From assembly GCA_013365325.1 (NCBI GenBank), contig JABVXV010000077.1, positions 159,712-223,711 on the forward strand: DNA of 64,000 nucleotides, given 5' to 3'. The translations under genes were made by a program, and so were the position numbers. The stretch is from Dipetalonema caudispina (taxonomy: Eukaryota; Nematoda; Chromadorea; Rhabditida; Onchocercidae). This document shows, piece by piece, positions 13,222 through 27,900 of the stretch (position 1 is the stretch's first letter; each line of letters starts with the position of its first letter). A model generated the notes under the pieces. The model had not been told where the DNA came from, searched no databases, and saw only the letters and a list, made by a program, of their open reading frames with translations.

Positions 13222-16200
13222 GTACATAAAGATGTAATTAAATTAGTGATTTAAAGAGTCATGATTAAATCAGTATTTAATGAATATTGTATTGCATGTG
13301 TTCTGTAAATGTAAAAACTTCGTACAGAAATAACTGTGATTGTAGAAGAAAACAAATGAAGGAGAAGAGGACGACTAATGGGTCTACGAATCGTTCAACA
13401 GAAACTATCTATCTGGCAGAATCCATCTGTGGTTGGAGAAAATCTGTCAATCCAGCAGCAGTTATGATCGTTTTGATTAAATGATAACTGTTGTTAAATG
13501 AGCTCTGCAAACTGTGATATTGAAAGGGAATCAATACGTTCTTTAAAGCTTTTCTCTGCATAAGTTGTGCATATTTCATCTATCGCATTATTTAATTTAC
13601 ATTAAATTTTCAACATTCCGAAAACTACAAAGGAATTCAACGACACACTCATTCTTTGTTAACACTTATTACTAATGAGGAAAGTTTCATATTCTATTTC
13701 AAAATTTTAATGCATATAAATTAAATGTGTATGTATAGTTGGATAAATCCGTTTTTACAGAATTCTTAGTTCCGTTATTGACTTCAGACAAATCATTACT
13801 ATACAATTCCAAGAGCCCTTTTCGGAAGATGACAATGGATGGTTGCCGAAAAAACAGAAAACAATATCTTCCACATTTTTCAGCATACCGAAGGCCACCA
13901 AAATGGTAAAATGCACCAACGAATGAGATTCAGCATTGAAAAGGAGTAAATACTCTTTCTTTAAACATTTGAAAAAGAAAAATGAAATATGAAGTATTCA
14001 CAATAGGACAGAAGTATGCATTTCAATTTAATCTTTCCTTTAAACGCAATATAATAAAGAACGAAAAAGGAAAGCTTTGCTTAAAAATTTTGCATATGAC
14101 CATCGTGATGGATATCATAAAATCTTAAATTTCGTGAAAATTATCCAAGTTCCAATTTGATGAGCATAATTAGTACGGACTGAATAGTGTCGAAGTGGGA
14201 AGAAAAAAAAGTGAAAGATGGTGTTGGACATTAAAATTAACAATGTCTTATAAGTTTTTTATAAGATGGTTCAATCAGGTGAAACAAACCATCAAAAATT
14301 TTGGCTATTATTAGTGACAGTTAAACAGGAAAAATAGATTAGCCTTGTCTAGTGCTCAGCTATATTTTTGAATAACGAATAGGCCATATCAGTACCTAAG
14401 TGATCGGGAAGATAGAGAAAGGAGTGATATGGCATCAGAAAGTAATTATTCATTCGTTCAAGCAATTAGCTAATCAATTAATCATCCAATCCAAACAACG
14501 CTAAACTTCAACATTCTTAACGAGCGATTCCCACATTTTTTAATTCAAAGAAAACACAAATATCATTACTTCATGAATATTCGATCAAGTAGAAATTATT
14601 GCTTACGACATTAATGGCAAATTAAGCATTCTTTAGTTCATCGGTTCATTCAGTTAAATCAGTTAGGTAATCATTTAAGTAAAGTTAGTCCACTGCCAAC
14701 GCTAACTTTGACAACGATGACATTAGTGTAAACGGATTGATGCACTTTAAATAATTCGGTAATTCTGTTATGAAAGTAAATTAAGAAATGTTTAGCAAAT
14801 TGCGACAATTCTGAAGAAAACTTCCTTTCTGGAATATTTCTCTATAATAAAATGAATTATATGATTTTCTTTTGCCAGTGCATTAAAATTTTCTAAAACA
14901 ATAAAGAAATTAAAAAGGAAGGAAAATTTTCTTAAAAAAAAGCGAAAAAAATCTCTGAGAATATTTTGTTTCCAAATGACAGCTTTCAATTTGCTTTCTC
15001 GCCACAAAAAAATTTCAAGAGCATAGTCTTTTTTTCGAAATTCGATTGGAAGTAGAAAAATCTAATGGAAATGTCATTACTAAACTTCATTATGCATATT
15101 GAACATTTCCATTTCGTCATTAGGAAAGATTTTGGAACTGAATTCATTCTTATGTTTTCACCTCGAAATATCCCGTTTATTTCCCTCAGCACTAGCAAGC
15201 AAAAATAACATTAAAACTTGCTTCACATCATTTACAACTGGAAGTGGTGAAGTTTCATCATCAACATTTAAGAAGTGTTCAAATTTCGCATCATTTCTTG
15301 TAATTTCTAGTCACTTGATTTTTGCAAAAAATGTGGAAATCCAAATGAGCCACCGATGAATTCCAATTATGGTCTAAATTTCAGATAAAGTAGATTTGAG
15401 AATTTCGCAATTCCGTAGTAAATAGCCAAATTTCATATTTAAAGACGAGCCGGGAATATAATGCCATCAATTTATCAATATGCCCAAACAGGCCAAGTAC
15501 TGATTTCATTATTTATATAGCACTTATCATAAAAAGGTTTAAAGATCTTCACTTCTATCGAATATTTGCATAACCTGCACTGTGCTGCTATTCGCTTACT
15601 GCATCCTGCAATTTGCATTGGCAGCAAGGCGAACTATTCCTGCAGTTAACAATAACATATTTTTTGTGATGAACAATGAGAAAGAGATTGATTTTCACAT
15701 TACTTGGAATACAGAAAAGTCAAGCCACTGCAAGTATCTTCTAAGAAATTTCACAGCAAATGCCAATTTTGTTGCTGCAACTTCGGTCTCTCATATATAT
15801 TGACGTATATGAGAGGCGTCAATGTTAGAGATCGATTACAGTTCAGAATATTCTTGCCAGAGCTAGCAAATACGTAATAACTATAAGAATGAGAGTTAAG
15901 AAGGATAACAGCCTATGAAAGCCAAGAAGAGGTGACAAATTTTCCTAATATTTCAGAAAATACAATTTATCAAGTAGACGGTTCCCAAGGCAATCTCATC
16001 CATGTGCTTTACTGCTGAACGCATGAACCGATCTTTTGACTAGTTTTTGTACAGTGCTTTAGTTAAACACATATTTCTATTTCGAGATATATTTTCTCCC
16101 CTGTAATGAAAATTTGAAAACGCCCAACATCTAGCTTGTTCAAGATGAAAACCTTTTCAAATGTAATAGGTGCCATGAAAGGAGAAATTTTGATAGGATA

Positions 16201-19200
16201 AATTCAATCAACGAATCTGAGAGAAATTATCTTCTGTTTTCTTCTAATCCGTTTCCTCCTCATTTCATCGCATTATTAACAATTTAATACTAATTTGTTA
16301 CTTCTTTCTTGTTTTTTCCATAGGATATGTTTCTGAAAGATAAGTTTTACTTTTTCTGACAGCTAACAGTTACATCAGCACTTATTATTTTTATTGCTTC
16401 TATTCTGCCTCTGTTATACTTTATGAAATTGGTGGAAATTCCAAAAATTTGGATAGTTAAAAAGGATGTTATTAACTTTAAATGATACTTTGATTTGATT
16501 CAGAGAGATTGTCGCAGGAGTTATTTTATGCACAATTGTGCAATGAATATCCAAATTAGCAATATGACGTAACAGCCGCAGTGATATCGTCAGTAGTACT
16601 ACAAATGAATCCGAGATGAGTTATCCGAAATTGCTGCATTATTTCGAAATAAAGGAAACAGAAAGGAGGCAACGAAGTTTTAAGCGTGAAATCGTTTATA
16701 TCTTTTGTTATTAGCGTGACGTACATACCGCGCCTGATCAAATACTGAATTGCCTAAAGGAAAGACTGAAAATACCAGTCTCTTAACGATTTATTTTAAT
16801 ATAATTTTTAATTTTTTTTTTCAATAAATTTTTTTTCAATAATAAAATTGGAAAGATTTGGCATTCCATTCTTTTTACTTCACAAATTTTGCAGATCTGA
16901 TGAAATTACAGTGAACAGCTAAGTTTCCTTTTACTGATAGCACAATTTTGATCAGAAATTTCAAATTGACTTGTGGGCTGATATGAAAACAATGGAATTG
17001 AAGCAGCTTCTCTAGTTGTTTCTATTATTATCGAAACAAAAATATATCACTGCAGTTTGTTAAATTGTTGAAACAGCAATTAATCTTAGCGTAACGATAT
17101 TTTGGCTAACTTATAAGAGAGAAAAAACTGCTCGAAAGAGCTGGAATTATTTTGTCCGGAATGTCTGGATATTTTGTTCGGTTAATGAGCAGAACCTTAT
17201 GTCAGGACATAGCCGCATCGCTTATCTTTTGAAGATACCCGCCATTCAACTCATTGTTATCATCTTTACCCTACGTAGGTAGTTAGGCATAGTGGGTAGT
17301 ATGGATGTAGGAAAATATTTGTTGAAGCTGTATAAATTTAACAATCTTTAAACGATCAATAATTAGTCGTTTATGAATAATCCAAATATTTTTATAGAAA
17401 TTTCTTTACTATCTGTTTCAGTTTTACCACTCCGACTAAGAACGTAAAAAAAAATTTAGAAAATTTATGTTATATTCGAAAAGAAATATTAGCACACATC
17501 CGGTTATTACTAATTATTTAGGCGAACTAAAGAATGATTATTCGTTTTTCCATTTCTTTATTAATTATTCATTGTAAGTAATTCCAACGATGAGAAAGAA
17601 ATCAAATATGAGTGTTTCTAATTTCTAAACGTACGGAAATTGTTTGTCAAATCTAACTTAACATATTTAATTCGCATCTGATTTAAATAAATATTTATCA
17701 CGTCCACTTAGATGCGACCATTATCGATAACGAAATGCCAATGATGTATCAGTCTGACTCTCTCTCCCTTCTTGCTGAAACACAATAATGACAAATCGTG
17801 TCTCTATAATGTAACAAAAGTTTGATGGGTTAAAAATGAAGGAATTCCGACGAGTTACGAAATATAAGTGAATCAGAATTAGAAGTCGCATCTTTCTTTC
17901 ATCACCATCCTGTCAATCAAATCAATCAATCAGTCAGTCATCAACAAAGCAAAAAAATCGAACAAAGCATGCATTGCTAAGTTAGCAGTGAAATTGTGAA
18001 AAAAAAAAGTGTTGAAAATGATCAACCCGCAAAAATATTGCATGACGTCAATATGTAAATTTTTGCCACGTATATAAATTTTTTCGGATGAGTTGATGCT
18101 ATTCCAATTCAAAAGTCGAAAAATTGATTAATTCCAACTTATTTTAGCTACTCAAATAATTCAGAATAACAAATTATAGACATTATTATATCTACAAATT
18201 TAGTAATAGCAAATAACTTTTGTTCGTTTAATTCATCCCCCAATAGTCGTTTAATTTTAATTGTTTTCCAAAGAGTTTCAGCACCTTGTACAAATTTAGG
18301 CGCTCTTTGTCACAAATAACATCTGAAGAAGCCTTAATTTAGTATAAACTTAATGATTAAATTTGATGATTAATGTAAATTTAATAATGATTCAAGCCAT
18401 GTTATGCCCCATATCTTTTCAACGTGAGGAGTGAAATGCTTTCACTCTTTTTTCCTGCTCTCTTCTTTGCAGTATAACTTTGATCTTGTGCAGAATATAT
18501 AGCTTAGAAAAGGAAAAACGATGAACTTTTTGAGCGGAAAAAAAGTTGCAGAAGATAGCTGTTGAAAGATTTCAACGTTGAGAAATATTACTTATGAGAC
18601 GTCCACTTTAACCCTTTTCCCACCATATTCATTTCATATTTCATCTCGGTAACAAATACTTCAGTAGCACATGGAAGAAGGATTCATTCTCTTTCTTGCT
18701 TTTCTTTTGAAAGGTCTCAATTTAGACTAAGCCAAGAAAAGCAATGATGTATTAATACACATCCTTTAAAATACAAGTTAGAAGTAAAGAAACAAAGAAA
18801 AGGATAATCAACTAGGTGACATTTTACATTTAGTTGTTACACGTTTCTGTTGCAAATATTTATATTTAAATTTCATCATTGAAATTTGAAATTTTTTCCC
18901 TTTTTCTTTGTACTTTTCGCATTTCAAATTCAGGTTTGCCTACCCAAGGATTCTTTCTACGCTAATTTTGTACAGCATTATTTGAACAGTAAATTTGATA
19001 GTATTGAAGAAATTCTAATCTTTTCATCTTTTATTGGGACACAACAGAAAAGTTAATGAGAAAATGAGCCAAAACTAGGCTAATCTTCACTTTTACTCAA
19101 TCTCTGCGCTATTTAAATGCACTATACAGGTATGCAAATACAAAATACGCATACGCATACATCGAATAAGCAAGCATATTCATTCAGTTCAAAATTCTGG

Positions 19201-20423
19201 AAAACTTCACAACATCTTCATTTTGTACGGTGCTGAAGTAAGGTGAAACAAATTCATTTCACATGGCATGGATCAATGATTGATTTATTGATATGGCTAA
19301 AATTTGAACTGTCATCAACAGAGACCATTTCAAAGAGAAAGAAATGAAGGAAAATTACGGAGAGGAAAATAAAATAACACTGAAAAGAACATCATATGCT
19401 TAACGTATACATATAAATATACCTCCCTCTTTGTGCACACAAATTCTTTCGTTTTTAAGGAACATCTGTGAATGAACCACATGGGATAGTACCACCCGAT
19501 TCTATTTTACAGGTTACCATATTCTCTTGTTATATTGGACAATCGAATAGATTGACAGTGACGTTTAATATATGCATCATTACATGAACTCTATGACCCC
19601 CATTTGTGATTTGGATTTGTTCATTTTATATTATTGTTTTATTTTTTATCTTTGCTAAAGTTTCTTCGTAACTTCGACTACATAACCATCGCTACATTTT
19701 TTTTTTCTCTTCAATAATTATGACTGAGCTAATTAAATTGCATTAAAATAGATTAGGGTAAATTTCTGTGATTAAAATGAAAAAATTTCATAGGGATTTG
19801 ATACAATATCACTACTTATTAGTATTGCTTTGTTTTGATTGCAACAGTGGTATTTCTAGATCTTACCCCCCCCCATATACCAGGAATTTGCTTGGTTTTT
19901 TTAGATCTTGGCCCACCGCTAATTCGTTTCAATTTTCTCTCATAAATCTCTGAGAATTACATACAATTTTTGTCTGCAGTCAACTGTTTCGTAAACAGAG
20001 ATGTGAACAATTCCTTCAAGAATGTAAGTTGACGCTAAGTTCACCTCGAATTCCAAATAGCAATACTACAAAAACAACAATAACAATTGTAATGATAACA
20101 TGAATATATGTTCCGCCTCAATTAATTCGATCTTCCCATATTAATATCATTTGGCTCTTTTTTCCTATTTTCTGGGGAATTCCCAATATTTCAGGTTGAA
20201 GCATGCATAGGTAAGTTCATATTCTAAGACAGAATTCGAATGTGTGATTTACAAAGAGGAAGAGGAAAATAATACAGAGCAAGACTGCACTCCTAAGCCG
20301 ACATGAACAGCTGACTTTAGAGGTAAGCAAGTCGAGAGATATTGACTACGACAGTGATCATCGGCTCAAATTGCTGAAAATTTCGGATCATTTAATGGAT
20401 CGTTAAATTTGCTATTACTACCA

Positions 20424-20425
20424 CG

Positions 20426-20513
<88 letters not shown>

Positions 20514-20530
20514 CCATCACCATCATCAAC
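20424..20530. repeat. (ATC)n microsatellite array, about 100 bp
   Basis: About 30 ATC triplets ending in a few ACC/ATC variants. On the minus strand it reads as a poly-aspartate open frame of 64 codons with no conserved flanks. It lies about 1.4 kb upstream of the myosin start. Confidence 0.97.
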
Positions 20531-21910
20531 TACCAACCACCAACAATCAGCCAACATCAAGTAGCCCTGTTATCTTATTCAGCATGCCAGAGGATTTGAA
20601 AATCAATCAAAAAAAGATTTCACCTCTTACACTGATTATAACTCTCTTTCCTTATAACCATTTCTACCACAATTACCATCGCTTTATCGCTATCGTTATC
20701 ATTGCAATTATCGTTATCATCCTTGCTAATATCAATAACTAATCATAATTTCGATCACTGTAATTATATCAACTTATTAGTGATTAATGAGAAAGTATTC
20801 ATGGTCTTGTGAATGCTTGAAAACTATCAGAGAAGTTTTGGACAGTTTACCAGTAAAGCATCCCATCGACAATATTTCTCTGTCCCGTTTACTTAATGAT
20901 TCTCATACTGTTGGTTACAAGATGAATGAATGAAGGATCACGTGATGCATACCTGTTTACGTATATTATTTACGTGAAACATACGTACCAAATGACATAG
21001 TATCATATTTACATCTCTGATTCTACTACCATCCAACAATATTTCTCAAAGATAGTCATGCTGATTTGATGAGTGATTGCCATCAGTTCACAAAGTATAT
21101 AAAAATTGAAATTCAAAACAACTGGTTTCAAGCACCTCAATGCTTCCTGATGCTTTCCGCAGAGATCGAAGCTTTCCAACATTCCACTTTCTTGTTTATT
21201 TGTATCAAACTGATCCATTCTTCTTCTCTCTCTCCTTCCACCTCCTCACCTGTACTCTTTCTTTTTTTTCTCTCCCGAAATTCCCTTCTTTTTCCCATAA
21301 ATATTCTTCTATTATTTCCCCAATCAAAATTGAGTCAATTTAATTTTATTTCTAATCAAATTTAATCTTTCTAAGATTGAACCTCTTCAAAAACTCAACA
21401 AGTTTCACTAAGGATCGGTAAATGTGAAACGAATATTTTAGCACTAAGTCTAGATATTTTCAATTAAGATTAAATGATTTCTGTATTCACTGATACCACA
21501 CCAAAACCACAAGTTGTACATTGTCGCCATTTCCTCTCGGTAAATTGTACAAAGCGCTCACGATAATGTGAAAAGTTATTTATTGAAGTGACACTTAATA
21601 AACCTTGTTAATTCATTTCCCTTCCCGCGTTATTGACCTATTATTTGGATTTTGGAATATCTGTTAAATTCGTAGGATTTTCCTTCTAATTTCAATTTAT
21701 TTTATCAATACTTCTTCTTTTCTGCTTGACTCAATTTCATATGTCATTGTATCGTACGCTTCTTCCTTCTCATACATTAACGCATTTAACAAAATTCATA
21801 TATAAGCACGGAAATGAATTTTCTGTAGAAAACACTAATGAAATGTCATTTTAAAATTGAATTGTCATATAGAAGTGCTTTCCACTTATTCTACACATAT
21901 ATGTAAATTT

Positions 21911-21919
21911 TTCTTACAG
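21911..21919 (+). other. Splice or trans-splice acceptor before the myosin start codon
   Basis: The sequence TTTTTCTTACAG ends at 21919, 43 nt upstream of the ATG at 21963, with no intervening ATG. This is the usual nematode acceptor form. It could receive a spliced leader or join a 5' untranslated exon; the sequence alone does not decide which. Confidence 0.6.
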
Positions 21920-21962
21920 ATACGATATATCAGCTCGAATTACCTAACCATATAGTACAATA

Positions 21963-24900
21963 ATGAGTCTTGATTCGACGTCATCGTTGGGTTCCGTCAA
22001 TACGGTAAATATCTACCCACGTCGTTCATTAACCGTTGTTTCAAATGCAAGTTCGATCGATGATTCGCATTTTCAAACTGTTTCTGTTTATTTATATTCA
22101 TTTAATCCGGTTTCCTATGAAGATCGAATTAGCTTTGATTTCCATAAATGGGCAACTACCGAGGAACTTATTGAGAAAGTTCTGCAACAAAAACAAGGTA
22201 AATTTCCGGAAGCAACAAATAAAATCGAAAATATATAACGTATCAGATTAAGGAAAAATGTTTCAAAATTCAACAGTGATAATTGTAATTGAATAAATAA
22301 GAAGTTAATTGAATAGAAGAATTAATATGTAGTAGAACTTTGTATTATCTTCAGTCAACATCTTAGGTTACGTAACCATCACGTAGCGGTAATGAGTGGT
22401 CTGATTACCTATAATCTTGCTGATGCTTTTACAACTTAGCAAACTTATACATATCATTACTACTCCAATATATTACAGAACTGGCGCATCAGTGTGCTGA
22501 TGATTATGAGCTGTACGAAATTATGGGTACACTTGACGGACAAACGTTTAAAGAACGAAAGCTCGACCGGGGCGAATATCCGGTAGCTGTACAGATGCTG
22601 TGGACACGACCAATGCACGGCGAAAGCAACGAAGCCACGCCAAAGAATCGCTTAGTACTGAGGTGAAAATTAATGAAAGTTTTTACGTGATCGAGCATGT
22701 TCATTTCGGAAGTAAAAGCCAATGAAATAATAACAAGGAATAGGCCATTCTTGGCCATTTAATGAGATAGCTTGCATGCTCGTTTCTAATTATACAGCAT
22801 CTCGTAGTATGTTGTAGCTGTACAACAAGAAGTATTATTGCTATTGTCTCCTTTTTTAGCCTACATGCTTTGATATATATTAGCTAATAGGGATTATGTG
22901 TCAATGATAGTGGTGACATGGCTGATTAGAACTGGAAGGAAGTGGCTTTATATAGTAGGAACACTTGACTAGGCCAACCAAAAGATCTTGTTAGTTTTGA
23001 AATTCAAGTATTTGGCTTAAGGCTTTAACAAGGGACGGAAAAAAAAATCTCTAAACGATCCATTCTACTTTTACTAAATTGGAAATTAGTTAATTTTTTA
23101 AGTAAAGGTGTCACAAATAAAATAAGTTTTATGAAACTGGATTTAAGTGAGATAAATCTTGATTTTGTAAAATGTGTTAAGATTTATCCTTTGGAATTTC
23201 TTGGTGCAGTTACCTTACAACTTCTAGGCATAAAGATTCATCGTCGTTATCCGACGGTGTGCATTTCGGATCCACGAAAACATCCAGTACTATCGATTCA
23301 TTCTTAACTAAATTCTTGACACAACCTCAGGTATGATAATGTATCATTTCAGATTTTAGCTCAAATGAAATATCGCCTATATAGATAATACTCATATGAT
23401 GCCATAACGGAAAAATTTGTTCTAGAAGGTACGGTTGTAGAAAATAACGGAGCCTACTTGCCCCAATTCATGATTTTTATTTTAGGACCGTGAATATCCC
23501 GACTTATGTATGCTTCCAGAGCTTACGGAACAAACTTTACTTGATAATCTTAAGGATCGCTTTGCTAGTGGACACATTTATACCTATATTGGTAAATCTC
23601 GTTGTAATTTCCCTTTCATCAGATGTACAAATATTGTGGTCCTCAATTCCTCATTTCACTCACCGTTACGGCATCTGTGCCTCATTTGAAGCTATATATT
23701 TGCAAAACAATTTCCAATATATACAGTGCATATTTATACCAGTAAAATTTATTTTACCATCATCTATACAATACTCCTACCTTTCTTTTCATTTTTTCAC
23801 TTCCTGGTACCTTAATCTATATGTCTTGAAATGAAAGAATAGTCTCTATTCTTTATTGTTTTGTTAGCCTTAATGAATTAATTAATCCCATTTTATTCAG
23901 TAAATGGAGATCAGTGTTACAGGGCCAATTTTGCTAGCTGTTAATCCTTTTAACTTCTTTCCAATTTATAATCCAAAGTATGCGCGTTTGTATTCTCAAA
24001 TTCGACAGCTTTCCAGCATGCCACCACATATTTTTGCCATTGCTAATATTACATATCACAGGTACGTCTCCATCATTTACCACAATTGATTATGGCAACT
24101 TCCTATTTCTCAATTTCAATTTTTAGAGCTTTTGTCAGCTACTGAACAGCACGGACCCAATGCAAGACATTTTTTTTTTTTAATGGATAACCAACTGCAT
24201 GATGAACATTATGCTTTGTTTAAGACATTTATCTGCCAAACTGATCCATTTGATTCACTCAATGATTAGCACGGGCGAGTGCTTTGTGCTAATCTTTCAT
24301 CTAATTATTAAAATAATTAATTCAAACCATGATATAATGTTGAATATTTCTTGATCATGAAGTAATATTACGTCACTTTTTGGCTGTAACACTAGTGAAA
24401 TCATAAGACTTCTCTGAAAACTTTCATTTCCATATCTCATTAAGTATCAATAATGAATTGGATCAAAACTTGCTTCAGCATGTTACGGATTAAGGAAAAT
24501 CAATGTATTGTGATAAGTGGAGAATCAGGTTCCGGGAAAACCGAATCAACAAATTTCCTGTTGCATCATTTCACCACACTCAGTCAAAAAGGTTCCAGTA
24601 CCGGAAGTACCGTTGAAAAAACTTTACTTTCTGCTGGACCTGTACTTGAAGTTTGTTTCCTTATATCTTTTTATGGATTTCAAACCAATATAGTAATTTT
24701 GGACATCGCTAAATATTCCTCAATACTTAACTCATTTACATCTCAGCTAAGGAAAAGCTTGCATGGGTCTAATTCAGGCTTCAGTCAAAATTAAAAAAAT
24801 GACAAATCTTTGAGGCATTCGGAAATGCAGTAACGGTACAAAATAATAACAGCAGCAGGTTTGGGAAATTTATCCGAGTGAATTATCGAGAAAATGGAAT

Positions 24901-27900
24901 GGTCTCAGGGTATGTTTAAAGTTAACATTCTAAAAAGACCAAAATATTATGGTAGTCCTAAAGAATCTTATCAGAAATACTTGATTGTGGGCGATCGCTG
25001 TGGAAAAACAGAACCACTAGTTTAGTATTATGAAAAAAAAAAATATATATATTCTTGATGCTTTGAGAAGCATATAACATAAAGTTGCCTGTTTGAAATA
25101 AGGTGATTTATCTTTAAATTAAATCCTCATGAAGATAGTTGATATTTTTTAATATTAGTGAAATCCGTTAATTCGATATTTTTTAAGAGCAAATGTTGAA
25201 ATTTACTTGCTGGAAAAGTCACGAATTATTTCACAAGCTGCTGACGAAAGGTAAGAAATAAATTCTTTTTCTTCAACTGCAAAATTAATGAAATCTCGCG
25301 AAAACTTTTGTTTATTTCTAAATTTCATCGGAAAAACTTCTTTCAGTTCTTTTGGGACAGGTTGCTGTGCGAAGATCTCAAATTATAATTTTGATAAAAT
25401 TCCATTTTTCAAGTACACGTCTCATAATAAACTTTTATTTGTAGTTTGTATAGATTCGAGTCTAAAAATGTTTATACTTCCAGAAACTATCATGTTTTTT
25501 ACTATTTATTAAATGGCGCATCCGAGGAAGAGCGACAAAGACATTATTTGATGCAACCAACCGATTACAGCTATCTTAATCAGGTAAACAGGAGTGTCGC
25601 TGTCGGTTTTTGTGAATTATTTATATCAAAGTATACTTTGAGCGAAACATTTCCAATAGTCCTTCATGGCCCTTTGTTTTCCAATTTTTGTTTGAGCAAT
25701 TTTTTCAATATCCGAAAATACTAATCATTGCCATTTCTTATCCTGAAAAAAGCATGTGCAGGATGTCCGGGAAATGGTGATATAATGAAAGGATCGAGAA
25801 AATTTGTCATGTGCAATTTTGATTCATTGATGTATTGATATTTCTAGAAATGATCCCAATTGATTCGGTAGATTTAGACGACGAACTTATATCATATCAT
25901 GCTTTTCAGAATATCCTATTCAAATACTTTATCACCGTATAGAGACTGAAGAAATTACTGGGTGGAAGGAAGGAAAATAACTTTTTTGTTTTTTCTTTCT
26001 ATTCTTCTATTAACTATCATAATGATTGCATTTAAACTAATCGGATCACGTTCCACGTCAGTTGACATTCTTGTTGTATGAATGTATGATATGCATTAAA
26101 AAAGGACGTAGAATAACACATGTTTAGAAAGGATGATGAGATAACCTATCATAATTTTGACCTGAGAATTCTTTTAGTCCACCTGATAGTAGAAAATTAA
26201 CAATCATTATTAATGATACCTTGCTTCTTCATCTTTCTTTCTTCTTTTCTCACTCATTTAGTTATTTCTCTCTCATTCTTTTTGCCGCTCCTAACAATTA
26301 TATTCCTTCACTGATTCGTAAATTTTGAATTGGAATTCGAATACTTCAAGACTCAAAAAATTAAATTGAATTTATCAGCTAATTTATCCAAAATTTCCAG
26401 AAGAACTTTGTTGTTAAAAATTAATGAAAATGTTATTATTTTTAGAATAATTTTTATGCAGCAGAAGGAGTAAACGAATGTTATGAATATCAAAGGCTCA
26501 AATATGCCATGGATGCTGTTGGCTTTTCACAACAATCTCAACAAAATATGTTCGCTGTTATTTCGGCTGTATTACTTCTTGGAAACATTCAATATGTCAG
26601 GGTAAGGAAAGAATGTGGAAATTTTCCGAAAAAAGGGTTGGAATGTTTTTCTGGTCATAGTGAATTCCTCTTTTGATATTTAACATTCTGCTTAAAACAG
26701 CAAAGCAACATGATGAAGTTGTATTTTTAAAATTAAACACTGATAAATGAAGTGCTGTCATTTAGAGGAGTGGTTATCACAGTGATGAAAATGTCTCTAT
26801 TGGTAACGAAGAGATATTAGGTATTATTTCGGCATTATTGCATATCAAGGCATCCAATCTACAACAAGCCTTAACGATGCGTCGAACGGTGATGAAAAAC
26901 GATGTTGTTATCTCGCAGTATAATGTTAGCGAAGTAAGTTCAGTATCTTTGAATTTCCAGACATTTTTCACCGTGGCGATAGAGTTAATAATTGGATATA
27001 AGAGATGATACACAATTAACTGATAGAAAATTAACGTATCTTCCAAGATTTCTGTACTGATGAGGAATAACGCATTGATATATCTCTTTGGAAATCATTG
27101 TCATCAGAAACGATTCTTTATGATTCCCTTGAAGTGTTTATTTCAAATATTACTTTGCCTGAGAAAGTTCTTCTTGAAATTCTCTCGTGTCGGATGAAAT
27201 TGAAAATTATTGTACTGTACAACTGTGGTAGTTTCTTTCCAAAAATGCAAATACAATCCTTTTTACATGAATAACAGTAGACATAGGATACTGATGTAAT
27301 GCGTAGACATTAAGGGTGATTTATAGTTAATGATCTAACGCGATGTAACGCTAAAGAAATACTAAATCACATTGAAAATCATTTTCATTTAGTACCCAAG
27401 GTGAAAGAGGTCACGAATCCCCTCAAAAAGTTAGCAACTTTATTTTAAACAAGATAAATCATGAAACTGATAAAATTAAGGCAAAAGATACACGCGATGC
27501 CATGGCGAAATGCCTATACAATGCTTTGTTTCACTGGATAGTATTACGCATAAATCAAGCGTTACTGAAAAAGGAACGACTTACGTCAAAGACTGGATAT
27601 TATATTGGTATTTAAGCTTAAGTTTAAATTTACACTTCCAATTTCCAATTTTCAATTCCGTCGAGTCATGCAAACATTAAGCTTTTAATCTTTTCATATT
27701 AAATCTAATTTTCCGAATTTTAAAATTTTAGTCGAATTTTACGGTGTGGCGGAACTTCATCATTTAATTGTTTGTTTAGAAATTAGTTTCTTAAATGTCT
27801 TTTGATTTAAGTGCATATGATGGATTTAACTTTACAACTACTTTTGTTAGTTTTTGTGCATAATTGTTAGGATTTTGAAAGTCCAATTGGATTTTATGAT

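Larger units (their letters stand above)
3476..21918. other. 18.4-kb interval with no supportable gene
   Basis: The interval separates the divergently transcribed PTR and myosin genes, so it contains both upstream regions. Stop codons are dense in all six frames. The longest open frames come from simple repeats or are AT-rich and lack splice context or conserved motifs. I found no tRNA-like or rRNA-like sequence by eye. It holds several simple-sequence arrays (listed separately), a slightly GC-richer patch at about 10,740-10,900, and a splice-flanked exon-like 45-mer at 20,277-20,321. Regulatory elements and non-coding RNAs may be present, but I cannot point to them. Confidence 0.6.

Noticed and set aside
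12985..13254. 89-codon plus-strand open frame that is mostly isoleucine
   Set aside because: It is the translation of the AAT array.
20366..20560. 64-codon minus-strand open frame that is mostly aspartate
   Set aside because: It is the translation of the ATC microsatellite and has no conserved flanks.
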